From Alphaproteobacteria bacterium UBA4588 (GTDB lineage: Bacteria > Pseudomonadota > Alphaproteobacteria > Rhodobacterales > Rhodobacteraceae), in the NCBI GenBank assembly GCA_905182195.1, contig CAJJAW010000006.1, positions 1-64,000 of the forward strand: a stretch of 64,000 bases of DNA, in the 5' to 3' direction. The position numbers and the translations under genes were made by a program. Below the pieces are notes generated by a model. That model saw nothing but the letters and a program-made list of their open reading frames with translations. It did no database searches and was not told the DNA's origin. The stretch's first letter is position 1. Every line of letters begins with the position of its first letter. Shown one piece after another: positions 1-7,242 of the stretch.

Positions 1-176
1 AATTTCTGAATCTCTTCGTTACGATCATACGGTGCATTTGTAGGAACTATAACTGTTTCATGCTCTTTGGATTGCTTAACCTTATCGCTGTCTCTTGATT
101 GCCGTGCTTCACGGTTCAAACGCAGCTTCAAAGCCATAGCGTTAGCAAAATCTGTATCATACTTTGAGAGTGTCAT
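1..176 (-). CDS. Hypothetical protein, C-terminus outside window
   Basis: An open frame starts at the ATG in 174-176 (minus) and runs off the left edge with no stop for 58 codons. A GGAG lies about seven bases upstream of the ATG. The start of the protein reads MTLSKYDTDFANAMALKLRL and then becomes charged and polar. The stretch DFANAMALKLRLNRE resembles EFSEAMKLKLKLNRE in the gene ending at 851, so the two proteins appear to share a short N-terminal motif. I do not recognise the family and no function is assigned. It lies in the accessory region left of tRNA-Thr. Confidence 0.55.
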   Translation of the reverse strand, partial: MTLSKYDTDFANAMALKLRLNREARQSRDSDKVKQSKEHETVIVPTNAPYDRNEEIQK

Positions 177-284
177 GTGTGTCTCCGCTTTAGTGCTTTA
201 GGCGTGATGCCAAGGCGCACAAGTTGGTAATTAAGTGCCTGATGTTTTGATAGTGGAAATTACTAATTTATGCAAGCTGACCAG

Positions 285-659
285 TCAGCTTATCTTGCCA
301 ATATGCGGAGACCAGTCACACTCATAGCCTTTGGTTGGAAGAGTTATATCGGCCTCGAAGTTCAGCAGCTTGTAGACGCCAGAGTCTTTCTTCTTCCATG
401 CTTTGACTGGAGGGCGTGTTTCGTCGAAGAAAGTCACATCAACAAGCTCAAGCCATGACGGCATAAACGAAGTACCACCCATCATACTGGAGATAACCAT
501 GTCGGTATCTTCGCCGCTGTCTGGCCGATTATAGCCATACGCAAATAAGTTATTAATTATCGTATCTATGTCCCCGCCTGACATTGCGCCAAAGGCCATA
601 ATCTCACCATCAAAATTTCTGTTGGGATCAGAGTGGTTGAGCAGATACTGCCCAGCCAT
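285..659 (-). CDS. Hypothetical protein, 124 aa
   Basis: The start ATG is in 657-659 with an AGAGA-type ribosome site eight or so bases upstream. The protein is soluble, acidic and rich in Asp, Gly and Met, with several Trp and aromatic residues towards the end (motif KGYECDWSPHIGKIS at the C-terminus). It has no signal peptide, membrane segment or motif I recognise. Its first codons overlap, on the other strand, the possible GTG start of the gene ending at 851. It may be a cargo gene of the element integrated at tRNA-Thr; that is inference from location only. Confidence 0.45.
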   Translation of the reverse strand: MAGQYLLNHSDPNRNFDGEIMAFGAMSGGDIDTIINNLFAYGYNRPDSGEDTDMVISSMMGGTSFMPSWLELVDVTFFDETRPPVKAWKKKDSGVYKLLNFEADITLPTKGYECDWSPHIGKIS

Positions 660-851
660 CTGGGTCTATCTCTTGTTGGACCCAGGGCGGAGGATCAAGA
701 ATTTTCTGAAGCGATGAAACTCAAACTAAAGCTTAACCGGGAGGGTGGCCTACAAGCATTGAGGAGAAGTATTGCTGAAGAAACTGTTAAACGTCATCCT
801 AAAGCTGATATAGAGGAGATAATGATCGAAATGGAAAAGATGGGATTTTGA
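633..851 (+). CDS. Small charged hypothetical protein (start uncertain)
   Basis: The listed start is GTG at 633, giving 72 aa. An internal ATG at 714 would give 45 aa. The section resembling the protein at 1-176 begins at EFSEAMKLKLKLNREGG, so the N-terminal 20 residues from the GTG may not be real; they also run antisense to the start of the 285-659 gene. The remainder is highly charged and probably helical, ending IEEIMIEMEKMGF. A GCGGAG sits at about 689, matching the ribosome-site sequence of the 1-176 gene, but it is too far from 714 to be clearly functional. Three more genes follow closely on the same strand. Function unknown. Confidence 0.45.
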   Translation: MVEQILPSHLGLSLVGPRAEDQEFSEAMKLKLKLNREGGLQALRRSIAEETVKRHPKADIEEIMIEMEKMGF

Positions 852-854
852 CAG

Positions 855-1271
855 ATGTTTCAAGTAGTTTTGAATCAAATATTCTCTTTTGAAGTGGGTT
901 TTATTGCTTTCATAGTTAGCCTTTTTGTTTTTCAGTTGATATCTACTAAAAACTGGGTATCTGAAAAAATTAATTTGCTTACATCTAAGACGTTAGTGGG
1001 ATTAGGATTTATATGCTCAATTTATTTAATCTTAGCAGGTCTTAATCTTCTTGCTTCAGGCTATCTTGAAGAGTTTACCAAACCTGCATTAGAAAAAATT
1101 GTTTCTGACCCTGAGATTCTTAAACCTGTACACAGCCCTAAAAGGGCTCTAGCGGTTGGGCTTATTTTAATTCTTCCGTGGGGTTTGGTCATAATAGGAG
1201 GATTATTTGCTTTCCTCTACAGATTGACTTGGAAACAATTTTCACAGGACAATGATTTAGCACCAAGGTAA
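855..1271 (+). CDS. Small membrane protein, 138 aa
   Basis: The start lies three bases after the previous stop, so the genes are probably co-transcribed. Three hydrophobic stretches are visible at roughly residues 8-29, 46-68 and 98-122, predicting three membrane passes. A charged linker between the second and third (about residues 72-95, containing two Pro-rich turns) should sit outside the membrane. The C-terminus is short and polar. No family is recognised. Its base composition is clearly AT-richer than the core genes from 5 kb onwards. Order of genes: small charged protein, this protein, a secreted protein, a Cys-rich protein. Confidence 0.6.
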   Translation: MFQVVLNQIFSFEVGFIAFIVSLFVFQLISTKNWVSEKINLLTSKTLVGLGFICSIYLILAGLNLLASGYLEEFTKPALEKIVSDPEILKPVHSPKRALAVGLILILPWGLVIIGGLFAFLYRLTWKQFSQDNDLAPR

Positions 1272-1275
1272 GAGC

Positions 1276-1548
1276 ATGAAACACATCACCATCATACTAG
1301 CGTTCCTAATGACGTTAGCTAATCCGGTAACTGCAATAGAACAAAGATTTTCCGATGAAGACTGTAGAGGTGTTTATGCTGGTATTGTATCCCTTCTAGG
1401 TGAAGCTAACAAAAACTGGGAGGATCGTGAGCAGAACCCGATTGGATCTTCCGACTACGTAAAACACACCAATATTATAAAGTGGACTGTGGATGTAGCT
1501 GCCAACTATACGACTATTTATGAAGCATTTTGTGCTAAAGTTGAATGA
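1276..1548 (+). CDS. Small secreted protein with two cysteines
   Basis: The ATG at 1276 follows an AAGAG site four bases after the previous stop. The first 20 residues (MKHITIILAFLMTLANPVTA) form a Sec signal peptide with a likely cut after the TA. The mature part is about 70 residues and contains exactly two Cys, one in EDCRGVYAG and one in EAFCAKVE, near its two ends. A periplasmic disulfide is plausible. The stop overlaps the next start as ATGA. No family is recognised; function unknown. Confidence 0.6.
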   Translation: MKHITIILAFLMTLANPVTAIEQRFSDEDCRGVYAGIVSLLGEANKNWEDREQNPIGSSDYVKHTNIIKWTVDVAANYTTIYEAFCAKVE

Positions 1549-1811
1549 CCCAACTCAAGATGATCCCTGACCACACACTCAGCATCACCTGTGGCCTATG
1601 TAAGCACCACTCAATGCTAGAGGTAGCCAACCTAATACTTGTGGTAGGTGAGGAAGCTACGGTTCACGATGTGCGTAAGAAGTTCAGGTGCAAGCAGTGT
1701 AACGTAAAAGGTGAGAACACCTTCCAGATCATCTACAAAGGTAATGGTGGTATAGCTTTTGATGGTGCTGGGGTTAGGCCATGCGATTACCGCTGGGCAT
1801 ACCAAAGCTGA
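1545..1811 (+). CDS. Cys-rich, zinc-ribbon-like hypothetical protein
   Basis: The start overlaps the previous stop by four bases (ATGA), implying translational coupling. The 88-aa protein has two CxxC-type pairs, CGLC near residue 16 and CKQC near residue 50, spaced as in a zinc ribbon, and a basic stretch just before the second pair (VRKKFRCKQC). A further Cys is near the C-terminus. It could bind metal and possibly nucleic acid; that is inference from spacing only. Last full gene of the 633-1811 cluster. Confidence 0.55.
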   Translation: MTQLKMIPDHTLSITCGLCKHHSMLEVANLILVVGEEATVHDVRKKFRCKQCNVKGENTFQIIYKGNGGIAFDGAGVRPCDYRWAYQS

Positions 1812-1850
1812 TGTCTCTCTCGCCAATGTGAAACATCATCATCACCTGCA

Positions 1851-1961
1851 ATGATAGTTATTAAACCTTACATAGCTGAGTGCGCTGAGTGTGGCTATAC
1901 TGAAATGAGGACAGGCCTGATCAGCAATCTCTATCGACAATACTACCATCAGGCATGGTAG
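1851..1961 (+). CDS. Very short ORF, possibly truncated zinc-ribbon protein
   Basis: A 36-codon frame begins MIVIKPYIAECAECGYTEMR and has a CAEC pair like the first knuckle of a zinc ribbon. The second half runs antisense into the 3' end of the pentapeptide-repeat gene and looks like read-through sequence, so the gene may be a fragment cut off near 1918. No clear ribosome site was seen. It follows the Cys-rich gene ending at 1811. Confidence 0.25.
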   Translation: MIVIKPYIAECAECGYTEMRTGLISNLYRQYYHQAW

Positions 1962-2361
1962 TGTTGCAAAAAATGGTATTCTTCATTCTGACTGACCTAA
2001 TGTCTGCGTTAAGTAAATTGGCTCCTTTTAGGTTTACGCCCTCCAAGTTCCCTTTCCATAAGTACGCTGTCCACAGGTTGGCTCCTTCTAGGTTAGACCC
2101 TGCTAGGTTTGCACTCCTTAAGTCTACTTTGATAAGAATTGCTTTTTTCAGGTTCGCACCCACCAAGTTTGCACCCTTTAGGTTTGCACGCACTAGGTCT
2201 GCACCCTCTAAATCACACCCAACACACTCTTTGGTTTCCATCAACTTTTTCAAATCTGATGGATCAAACGCCAAAGCACCGCTTGGAGAGAGTGTCACTA
2301 CAACCAAAGCAGTCACAGCAGTTCTTAGCAGCATAACAAAAGTAGCACTCAGATGTCTCAT
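1921..2361 (-). CDS. Exported pentapeptide-repeat protein
   Basis: Counting from the ATG in 2359-2361 (a GTG two codons upstream is the alternative) the protein has a signal peptide of about 30 residues ending GALA. The motif CVGC follows, and then about 16 pentapeptide repeats of the A(D/N)LXX type, which fold as a right-handed quadrilateral beta-helix in the known family. Two more Cys close the C-terminus. The repeats are visible in the DNA as recurring TAGGTTTGCAC-like units. Similar small exported pentapeptide proteins are common but mostly of unknown role. It is probably periplasmic. It overlaps the stop of the gene upstream. Confidence 0.75.
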   Translation of the reverse strand: MRHLSATFVMLLRTAVTALVVVTLSPSGALAFDPSDLKKLMETKECVGCDLEGADLVRANLKGANLVGANLKKAILIKVDLRSANLAGSNLEGANLWTAYLWKGNLEGVNLKGANLLNADIRSVRMKNTIFCNTTMPDGSIVDRDC

Positions 2362-2366
2362 GTCCA

Positions 2367-2693
2367 CTAGTCTTTCTCGTCATTATTATTAGTTTTCCGG
2401 CTGCACCAGCCGTCTGGGTAACCATTATCGTTATCAATATTACAAAGATATAAGTAGTCCTCGTATATTATCCAAATCGCTGTTGTCGATCTAAACCCCC
2501 CACTGCTGTCTTCTATCATAAAACTGCCCTTCTCAGCTTGAGACAACCCACCCCCAAACCAAAACCCCCGTGTGTGTAGCTGCCTACATGTATATATACC
2601 CCACGTACCCCCACTGGCCCTTGCCCCCCCATGTAATATCAAAATGTCGCAACTGCGACGTTTATGGGTAGGGTCACTATAAGTGATCAACAC
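2367..2693 (-). CDS. Hypothetical protein upstream of pentapeptide gene
   Basis: An open frame of 108 codons ends next to the start of the pentapeptide gene. The N-terminal half is Gly-rich and reads poorly as a protein. The C-terminal half (from MIEDSSGGFRSTTAIWIIYE, about 50 residues) is more protein-like and ends in an Asn/Asp-rich tail. The true start may be this internal Met near 2519. No family is recognised. Coupling to the pentapeptide gene would fit the adjacency. Confidence is low. Confidence 0.3.
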   Translation of the reverse strand: MLITYSDPTHKRRSCDILILHGGARASGGTWGIYTCRQLHTRGFWFGGGLSQAEKGSFMIEDSSGGFRSTTAIWIIYEDYLYLCNIDNDNGYPDGWCSRKTNNNDEKD

Positions 2694-2971
2694 GTACAGT
2701 GCCTTGCCTTGGCTGACAGTCTGTAGGTGTGCTTAACAACATGTATATGTATCACCATCACCACCATCACATCCCCTGTACTAGTAACGATAAGGAATTA
2801 CGTCAGGCATACGTAACCACACACGTACATTGTCATCACGTACAGTGACCCCACCAAGCTGTGGTACGACACAGGGGACAAAGACAGTGACTTGTAATCA
2901 GTGACGTAGTTTGTAACCTATTGTTATTGCATACAGCATCTTTGTGTTGTTGCTTGAGTACGGAAATGAAC
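2694..2971. repeat. Non-coding stretch with short repeats
   Basis: No convincing gene here. The 11-mer CACGTACA(G/T)TG occurs three times, at 2691-2701, 2822-2832 and 2837-2847. TCCCCTGT at about 2772 is mirrored by ACAGGGGA at about 2871 as an inverted pair. A CACCAT-type microsatellite lies at about 2752-2770. GTCGCA-AC-TGCGAC at 2646-2659 is a perfect small inverted repeat just to the left. The cluster resembles regulator- or recombinase-binding arms, but nothing identifies the protein. Confidence 0.35.
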
Positions 2972-3062
2972 TCCGTGTGGGGGCACCACTTATACTCAAT
3001 CAACATGTTTAACACATTGATCTGTAAGCGTTTACGTTTTGCAGCTGGTGTGGAGTATACGA
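2972..3062 (+). repeat. Inverted copy of tRNA-Thr 3' end plus integrase leader
   Basis: These 91 bases match the reverse complement of 4881-4973 at about 84 positions, with one 2-base gap. The copy starts with the last bases of tRNA-Thr (TCCGTGTGGGGGCA then CCA). It continues through the leader that in the other copy ends two bases before the integrase start codon. Here the sequence after the copy is an HNH endonuclease remnant instead of an integrase. It is therefore an attachment-site-plus-leader duplicate in inverted orientation. Confidence 0.85.
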
Positions 3063-3065
3063 TAT

Positions 3066-3745
3066 TGAAAATTATCTCATATCATCAACTTACTACTCAG
3101 GAAGGCGGCCTTCAGGTTCAAAAAGGAATGAACTTTGGGGTGAAGGGAAATTATTCAATCGTCTTGATGTCTACGGCAAAGAACGCTCCATATGTGGACG
3201 AAGTACTTGATGATGGAGTAATTGAATACGAAGGGCATGACGCCCACAAAAGCATCGATTACGACAAGAAACACGTTGACCAGCCAGCCTATACAAAAAC
3301 AGGCAAGCCTACAGAAAACGGTAAGTTTTTAAAAGCAGTAGACGATTACAAAAATTTTCGGAGAGAGGCTGCAAAAGCTACAAGTCTATCGCAAGATAAA
3401 GCCAGGTGTGTGGGTGGATATGGGCTTCTACGAATTAGTCGATGGATATCAGAGGCATGACGGAAATAGGAGTGTTTTCAAATTCCTGCTTAAACCAATT
3501 TACGACTTTGACGTGTAGCATGGAGGACTTTCAGGACATTTTGCATGATCGTCAAATTCCTGGAGATGTGCAACGAGAGGTTTATGAAAGAGACAGAGGA
3601 AAATGTCACGCAGTGTGGCTCAAGTGAAAACCTACATTTTGACCATATAATACCTTTTTCAAAAGGCGGCTCCTCAAAGACAGCATCAAACATTCAATTA
3701 CTTTGCGCAAAGCATAATCTGAAAAAAGGAGCTAAGTTTGTATAA
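3066..3745 (+). pseudogene. HNH endonuclease with N-terminal recognition domain, broken
   Basis: Pieces of one HNH nuclease occur in order but in different frames. First come residues GMNFGVKGNYSIVLMSTAKN through YKNFRREAA. After a shift near 3370, the frame reads KIKPGVWVDMGFYELVDGYQ to YDFDV and hits a stop near 3516. A third frame carries VQREVYERDRGKC. After a further shift near 3606, CGSSENLHFDHIIPFSKGG and LLCAKHN complete the HNH core. The first parts resemble the SRA/YDG-like modules that precede HNH in known modification-dependent or phage-associated nucleases. With at least three interruptions it cannot be functional. The N-terminus is unclear; the frame is open upstream through the repeat at 2972-3062. 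Confidence 0.75.
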
Positions 3746-3770
3746 GCGCTACTGAGCTCTTCACAGTATA

Positions 3771-4879
3771 TTACGCTCTCAAACTGAACCCTTCTCCATA
3801 CCGCTTGTCCTACAGATTGATTTGACCACCCACCTAACTGATCAATCATTTCTGACTGAACTCCAGCGTTCCTCAACCTGTCTCTGAAACTATGCCTGAA
3901 TGAATGGATCACAGCTCAGGCACATGTTGCTTAAGCCACTTATTAAGTGCTGCAGAACATGAGTTGCCGTTACAGCCATTTGCATCAGTGTACGAGTTGA
4001 ACAGGAATGGGGTTGTACGCTGACGATGCATGATCTTCACTGCCTCATATGCTGCCCCAACAAGGGGTATAAGTCGTTTACTGCCAGAGGTCTTTAAGGG
4101 CCGCCAAGGATGCGGAGTGAGGCTGATGTGCGGGTATTCATGATCAAGATAAATGTCATCCCAGATCAAACCTAAAGCCTCTGATAGCCGCATCCCTGTA
4201 TCGGATATGAGGGCAACCAACAGCCGCCTTTCATCAGCCATATCGAGACATATCTTCTGAACACGTTTTATGTCCTCAGGTGATATTGACGCACGTTTGA
4301 CCTGCATTCTACTGGCGCAAGATAGGTACGAGCAAAAGGCATTTGGCACTTTAAGTCCCTTCTCTTGAATTGTGAGCGTAAACACAGCCCGTATCGTTCC
4401 AAACATACGCTTGATGGAAGCGGTTGTGAGGCTTTGTCTAATAGCCAATCTCTGATAATCTGCGGCATCAGATGAAGAGTAGGCATCAACTGGTCTATCA
4501 CCCTAGCCTCCGATTACTGAATCCACATTTCGCCGTTGCTGCAGAGAAAAACTGCTTGGTTCGCCCTACCCTTTCAGCCGGCAATAGACTTCTAAAGCAT
4601 CAGACAGTTTAGGAGCATATGATGTGAAGCTTTCTTGGTTGTCCTTTGATTAGAAGTTTGCGCGGAACATCCATGTTGGAATACGCATCTGCAACCAGAA
4701 GTTATCAAGTTTACTGGCAAGAGAATGACTAGCCTTTAACGCAGCATTTTTACTTCGGGTCTTCAAGCACATTACAATACGAGGTCTTTCATAATGCCTT
4801 TGCAATCATTTGGAACATGTCTGGTGAAGTAATACACCCCACCTTTACACATTAAATAATGAGCATCTTTGTCTACCAT
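3771..4879 (-). pseudogene. Tyrosine recombinase (integrase), broken
   Basis: The start ATG in 4877-4879 gives MVDKDAHYLMCKGGVYYFTR, the usual N-terminus of tRNA-site phage-type integrases. The frame is lost near 4800, and stops follow near 4651, 4570 and 4500. The catalytic domain resumes at 4448: DTGMRLSEALGL carries the first Arg. A TGA at 3909 with a shift leads to HSFRHSFRDRLR (H-x-x-R) and GGWSNQSVGQ. A last shift near 3806 is needed to read RYGEGFSLRA with the nucleophilic Tyr. The gene faces away from tRNA-Thr, with its start about 80 bases from the tRNA 3' end, as in integrative elements. It is dead by at least five lesions. Confidence 0.85.
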
Positions 4880-4880
4880 G

Positions 4881-4973
4881 TCGTATACTCCACATCACCT
4901 GCAAAACATAAATGCTTACAGATCAATGTGTTAGACATGTTGATTGGGTATGATAGTGGTGCCCCCACACGGA
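4881..4973 (-). repeat. tRNA-Thr 3' end plus integrase leader (second repeat copy)
   Basis: This is the partner of the copy at 2972-3062, read on the minus strand. It contains the final bases of tRNA-Thr, the encoded CCA and about 75 bases of leader ending just before the integrase ATG. In its normal context it marks the junction of chromosome and element (att side with the integrase). Confidence 0.85.
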
Positions 4974-5032
4974 CTCGAACCGCGGACCTACTGATTACAA
5001 ATCAGTTGCTCTACCAGCTGAGCTATAGGGGC
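4957..5032 (-). tRNA. tRNA-Thr (anticodon TGT)
   Basis: On the minus strand, 76 bases form a full cloverleaf with an encoded CCA. The acceptor stem GCCCCTA pairs with TGGGGGC. The D-arm is AGCTCAGCTGGTAGAGC. The anticodon stem ACTGA/TCAGT has the loop TTTGTAA, giving anticodon TGT (Thr, ACA codons). The T-arm includes GGTTCGAGTCC. The 3' end faces the element on its left, which identifies this gene as the integration site. Confidence 0.97.
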
Positions 5033-5074
5033 ACTGCGGGCGCAATTATGGTAAAAATTCTACCTATGCAAGCC

Positions 5075-6724
5075 CTAGCGGTGCGCTTTTGCCAAAAGAA
5101 TTATAGCACCAAATGAAAGCGTCACCACCATAAGGGCAGCGGGCGCGGCAGCATTAAAATTTTCAAGACTCGCTTGACTATAAATATGAGTGGAGAGCGT
5201 GTCAAAGTTAAATGGCCTCAGCAATAATGTTGCCGGTAATTCCTTTACAGTATCCACAAAAACCAACACCAGAGCAGAGGCAAGGCTGCCACGCATAAGG
5301 GGTTGATAAATTTTAAAAAATAATGCCCTTGGAGAGCTACCTAGCGACTGGGCCACAAGCGGAATATTCGTTGGAATAGCAGCCAAGCCGGCTTCTGAAG
5401 CCCCAACGCCAATAGCAAAAAACCGCACCACATAGGCGAGAATTAATGCGCCCACGCTGCCCGTTAATATAAGCCCTGGATCAATGTTAAAAACCGCAAA
5501 AATTAGATCGGCAATCCAGTTATCAAATAATGCTAAGGGAACCAAAACTCCAAGGCCAAGCACCGCCCCCGGAAACGCGTAGCCCAATGTAGTCAAAATT
5601 TGTAAAGATTTACGTATAGAAGGTGAAATCCCCTTGAGTCCTAGAACCATTACAGCAGATAATCCCACAACCAACGCAGCGCTGATAGAACCCAAAAGTA
5701 AACTATTTCCCGCTGCGCGCCAAAGCCCTATTGCGCTCCACAAACTGCTATCGCTCAGAGAAGGCTTTACAAGAACCATAAGGGGGATCAGAAACCCAAT
5801 TGCGATGGGTATTAAACAATATAACAACACAAGCAGACCAACGTAGCCTGTTGAGGTTTGCGGCTGGATGCGCGCAATTTGACGACCGGATTTATTGAAC
5901 CGTGCCTTGCGGCGGCCCATTTTCTCAACCCAAAGTAAAACACCCACAATAGCCACGGCCATTAGGGCTAATTGGGCAGCACCACCTGGGTTGTAACTTT
6001 CCAACCAAAGCGAAAAAATACCAGTGGTGAGGGTTTGAACTGCAAAATAGTCTACTGTGCCAAAATCATTCAGAGTTTCCATCATAACAATTGCAGTACC
6101 TGCCGCGATTGCGGGACGCGCCTGCGGCAGGCTCACACGCCAAAACTGCCGCACACTTCCAAGTCCTAGCGATCGGGCAACATCCTGGCCACTGGCAGGC
6201 AATTCTCTAAACGAGGCTCGCGCCAACAAATAAACATAAGGATAAAGTGTAAAGGACAGTACCAAAACCGCACCAGGAAGCGATCTAATATTTGGGAACC
6301 AATAGGCGCGGGCCGAGGCCCATCCCGCAAAGTCACGCAAATATGTCTGCAAAGGGCCCGCATATTCCAAAACATCAACCCAAGCATAAGCCGCAACAAA
6401 AGAAGGCACGGCGAGGGGAAGAAACAGGGCATATTGCAAAACTCCACGGCCCGGGAAGTCTAGATGCGTCACTAAATAAGCCAAAGATGTGCCCAGACTG
6501 AGGCTCAGCAACCCAACCCCCAACATAAGCGTAAGGCTGTTGATCAAATAGCGCGGTAGCACGGTGGCTAACAGGTGTTCCCACGGTGATGTATCAACAG
6601 AAAGGGCCATCCAAGTTATTGAGAGGATCGGCAAAATTACACACGCGACAATCATGACTGCGACCAAGCTACCGAGATGCAGCCTCTTTTTTAGTTTTTC
6701 TGTCACTAGTCTCTCATTTTTCAT
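5075..6724 (-). CDS. Iron(III)-type ABC transporter permease
   Basis: The 549-residue membrane protein has about twelve hydrophobic segments and two binding-protein-dependent permease halves, the architecture of FbpB/AfuB-type ferric iron permeases (ThiP is a related alternative). EAA-like loops are visible in each half, for example near ARSLGLGSVRQFWRVSLPQA and near AQSLGSSPRALFFKIYQPLM. The binding protein and ATPase are not in the window. The annotated ATG has no clear ribosome site. A GTG at codon 7 is preceded by GAGAG and could be the true start. A bulged inverted repeat lies directly upstream. Confidence 0.85.
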   Translation of the reverse strand: MKNERLVTEKLKKRLHLGSLVAVMIVACVILPILSITWMALSVDTSPWEHLLATVLPRYLINSLTLMLGVGLLSLSLGTSLAYLVTHLDFPGRGVLQYALFLPLAVPSFVAAYAWVDVLEYAGPLQTYLRDFAGWASARAYWFPNIRSLPGAVLVLSFTLYPYVYLLARASFRELPASGQDVARSLGLGSVRQFWRVSLPQARPAIAAGTAIVMMETLNDFGTVDYFAVQTLTTGIFSLWLESYNPGGAAQLALMAVAIVGVLLWVEKMGRRKARFNKSGRQIARIQPQTSTGYVGLLVLLYCLIPIAIGFLIPLMVLVKPSLSDSSLWSAIGLWRAAGNSLLLGSISAALVVGLSAVMVLGLKGISPSIRKSLQILTTLGYAFPGAVLGLGVLVPLALFDNWIADLIFAVFNIDPGLILTGSVGALILAYVVRFFAIGVGASEAGLAAIPTNIPLVAQSLGSSPRALFFKIYQPLMRGSLASALVLVFVDTVKELPATLLLRPFNFDTLSTHIYSQASLENFNAAAPAALMVVTLSFGAIILLAKAHR

Positions 6725-6729
6725 TTCAA

Positions 6730-6753
6730 GTATTTGACTTTATTAGTAAATAC
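6730..6753. promoter_or_regulatory. Inverted repeat upstream of iron permease
   Basis: GTATTTGACT and AGTAAATAC are inverted copies apart from one bulged base, separated by TTATT. The site is within 30 bases of the permease start, where an iron-responsive repressor could act. It does not match a consensus I can name with confidence. Confidence 0.35.
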
Positions 6754-6990
6754 AATTTTTTGAAGCCAAAATTTTAATGTTAGGCACAATCACCTGATTT
6801 AAATTTTTTTATCGCATTGGCACTTATTACACTGACCAAGAAAGTGTTCACACCTCACTTGTGAAGAACAAAGAGAGCCTTGTCTATAAACAGGTCAAAC
6901 TGCCAAATATAAAAATTACAAAATTAATATAAATTTAGCAGAGAAGCGGCACCAAAGTGTATATAGTCGCAATTAAATCCATCTTTATAA

Positions 6991-7242
6991 CTACATTCCT
7001 AAGGCTTCTTTATACATTTCCAGAAGGGCCTCTTCTTCAGCAATATCATCTTTATCACGTTTGCGCATTGTAATCAGTTTGCGCATCACTTTTGTGTCAT
7101 AACCGCGACCCTTTGCTTCAGCCATGACCTCTTTTTGCTGTTCAGCAAGATCTTTTCTCTCAGCATCCAAGCGCTCAATACGTTCTATAAACTGGCGCAA
7201 TTCGTCTGCAGTAACGCGATAGCTGCTATCAATGTCTGACAT
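6991..7242 (-). CDS. gapR: GapR-type nucleoid protein (DUF2312)
   Basis: Start chosen at the ATG in 7240-7242 because ACGGAG lies eight bases upstream. This removes a non-conserved N-terminal extension and gives 83 residues, the usual family length. The protein is a charged coiled coil: RVTADELRQFIERIERLDAE, then KEVMAEAKGRGYDTKVMRKL, which matches the DUF2312/GapR signature (AEAKGxGxDxKxxxKxxxxR). Known GapR binds overtwisted AT-rich DNA and assists topoisomerases ahead of replication forks and RNA polymerase. The intergenic region on its 3' side (6754-6990) is AT-rich and shows no gene. Confidence 0.85.
   Translation of the reverse strand: MSDIDSSYRVTADELRQFIERIERLDAERKDLAEQQKEVMAEAKGRGYDTKVMRKLITMRKRDKDDIAEEEALLEMYKEALGM

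Noticed and set aside
1955-2392. Plus-strand ORF of 145 codons opposite the pentapeptide gene
   Set aside because: It is a repetitive shadow of the pentapeptide repeats; only the minus strand gives a signal peptide and a known fold.
2752-2770. CACCAT repeats resembling a His-tag coding sequence
   Set aside because: No reading frame carries it as part of a protein and flanks are natural; it is a short microsatellite.
4859-5116. ORF reading through tRNA-Thr on the plus strand
   Set aside because: It is antisense to the tRNA and integrase leader and has no protein-like features of its own.
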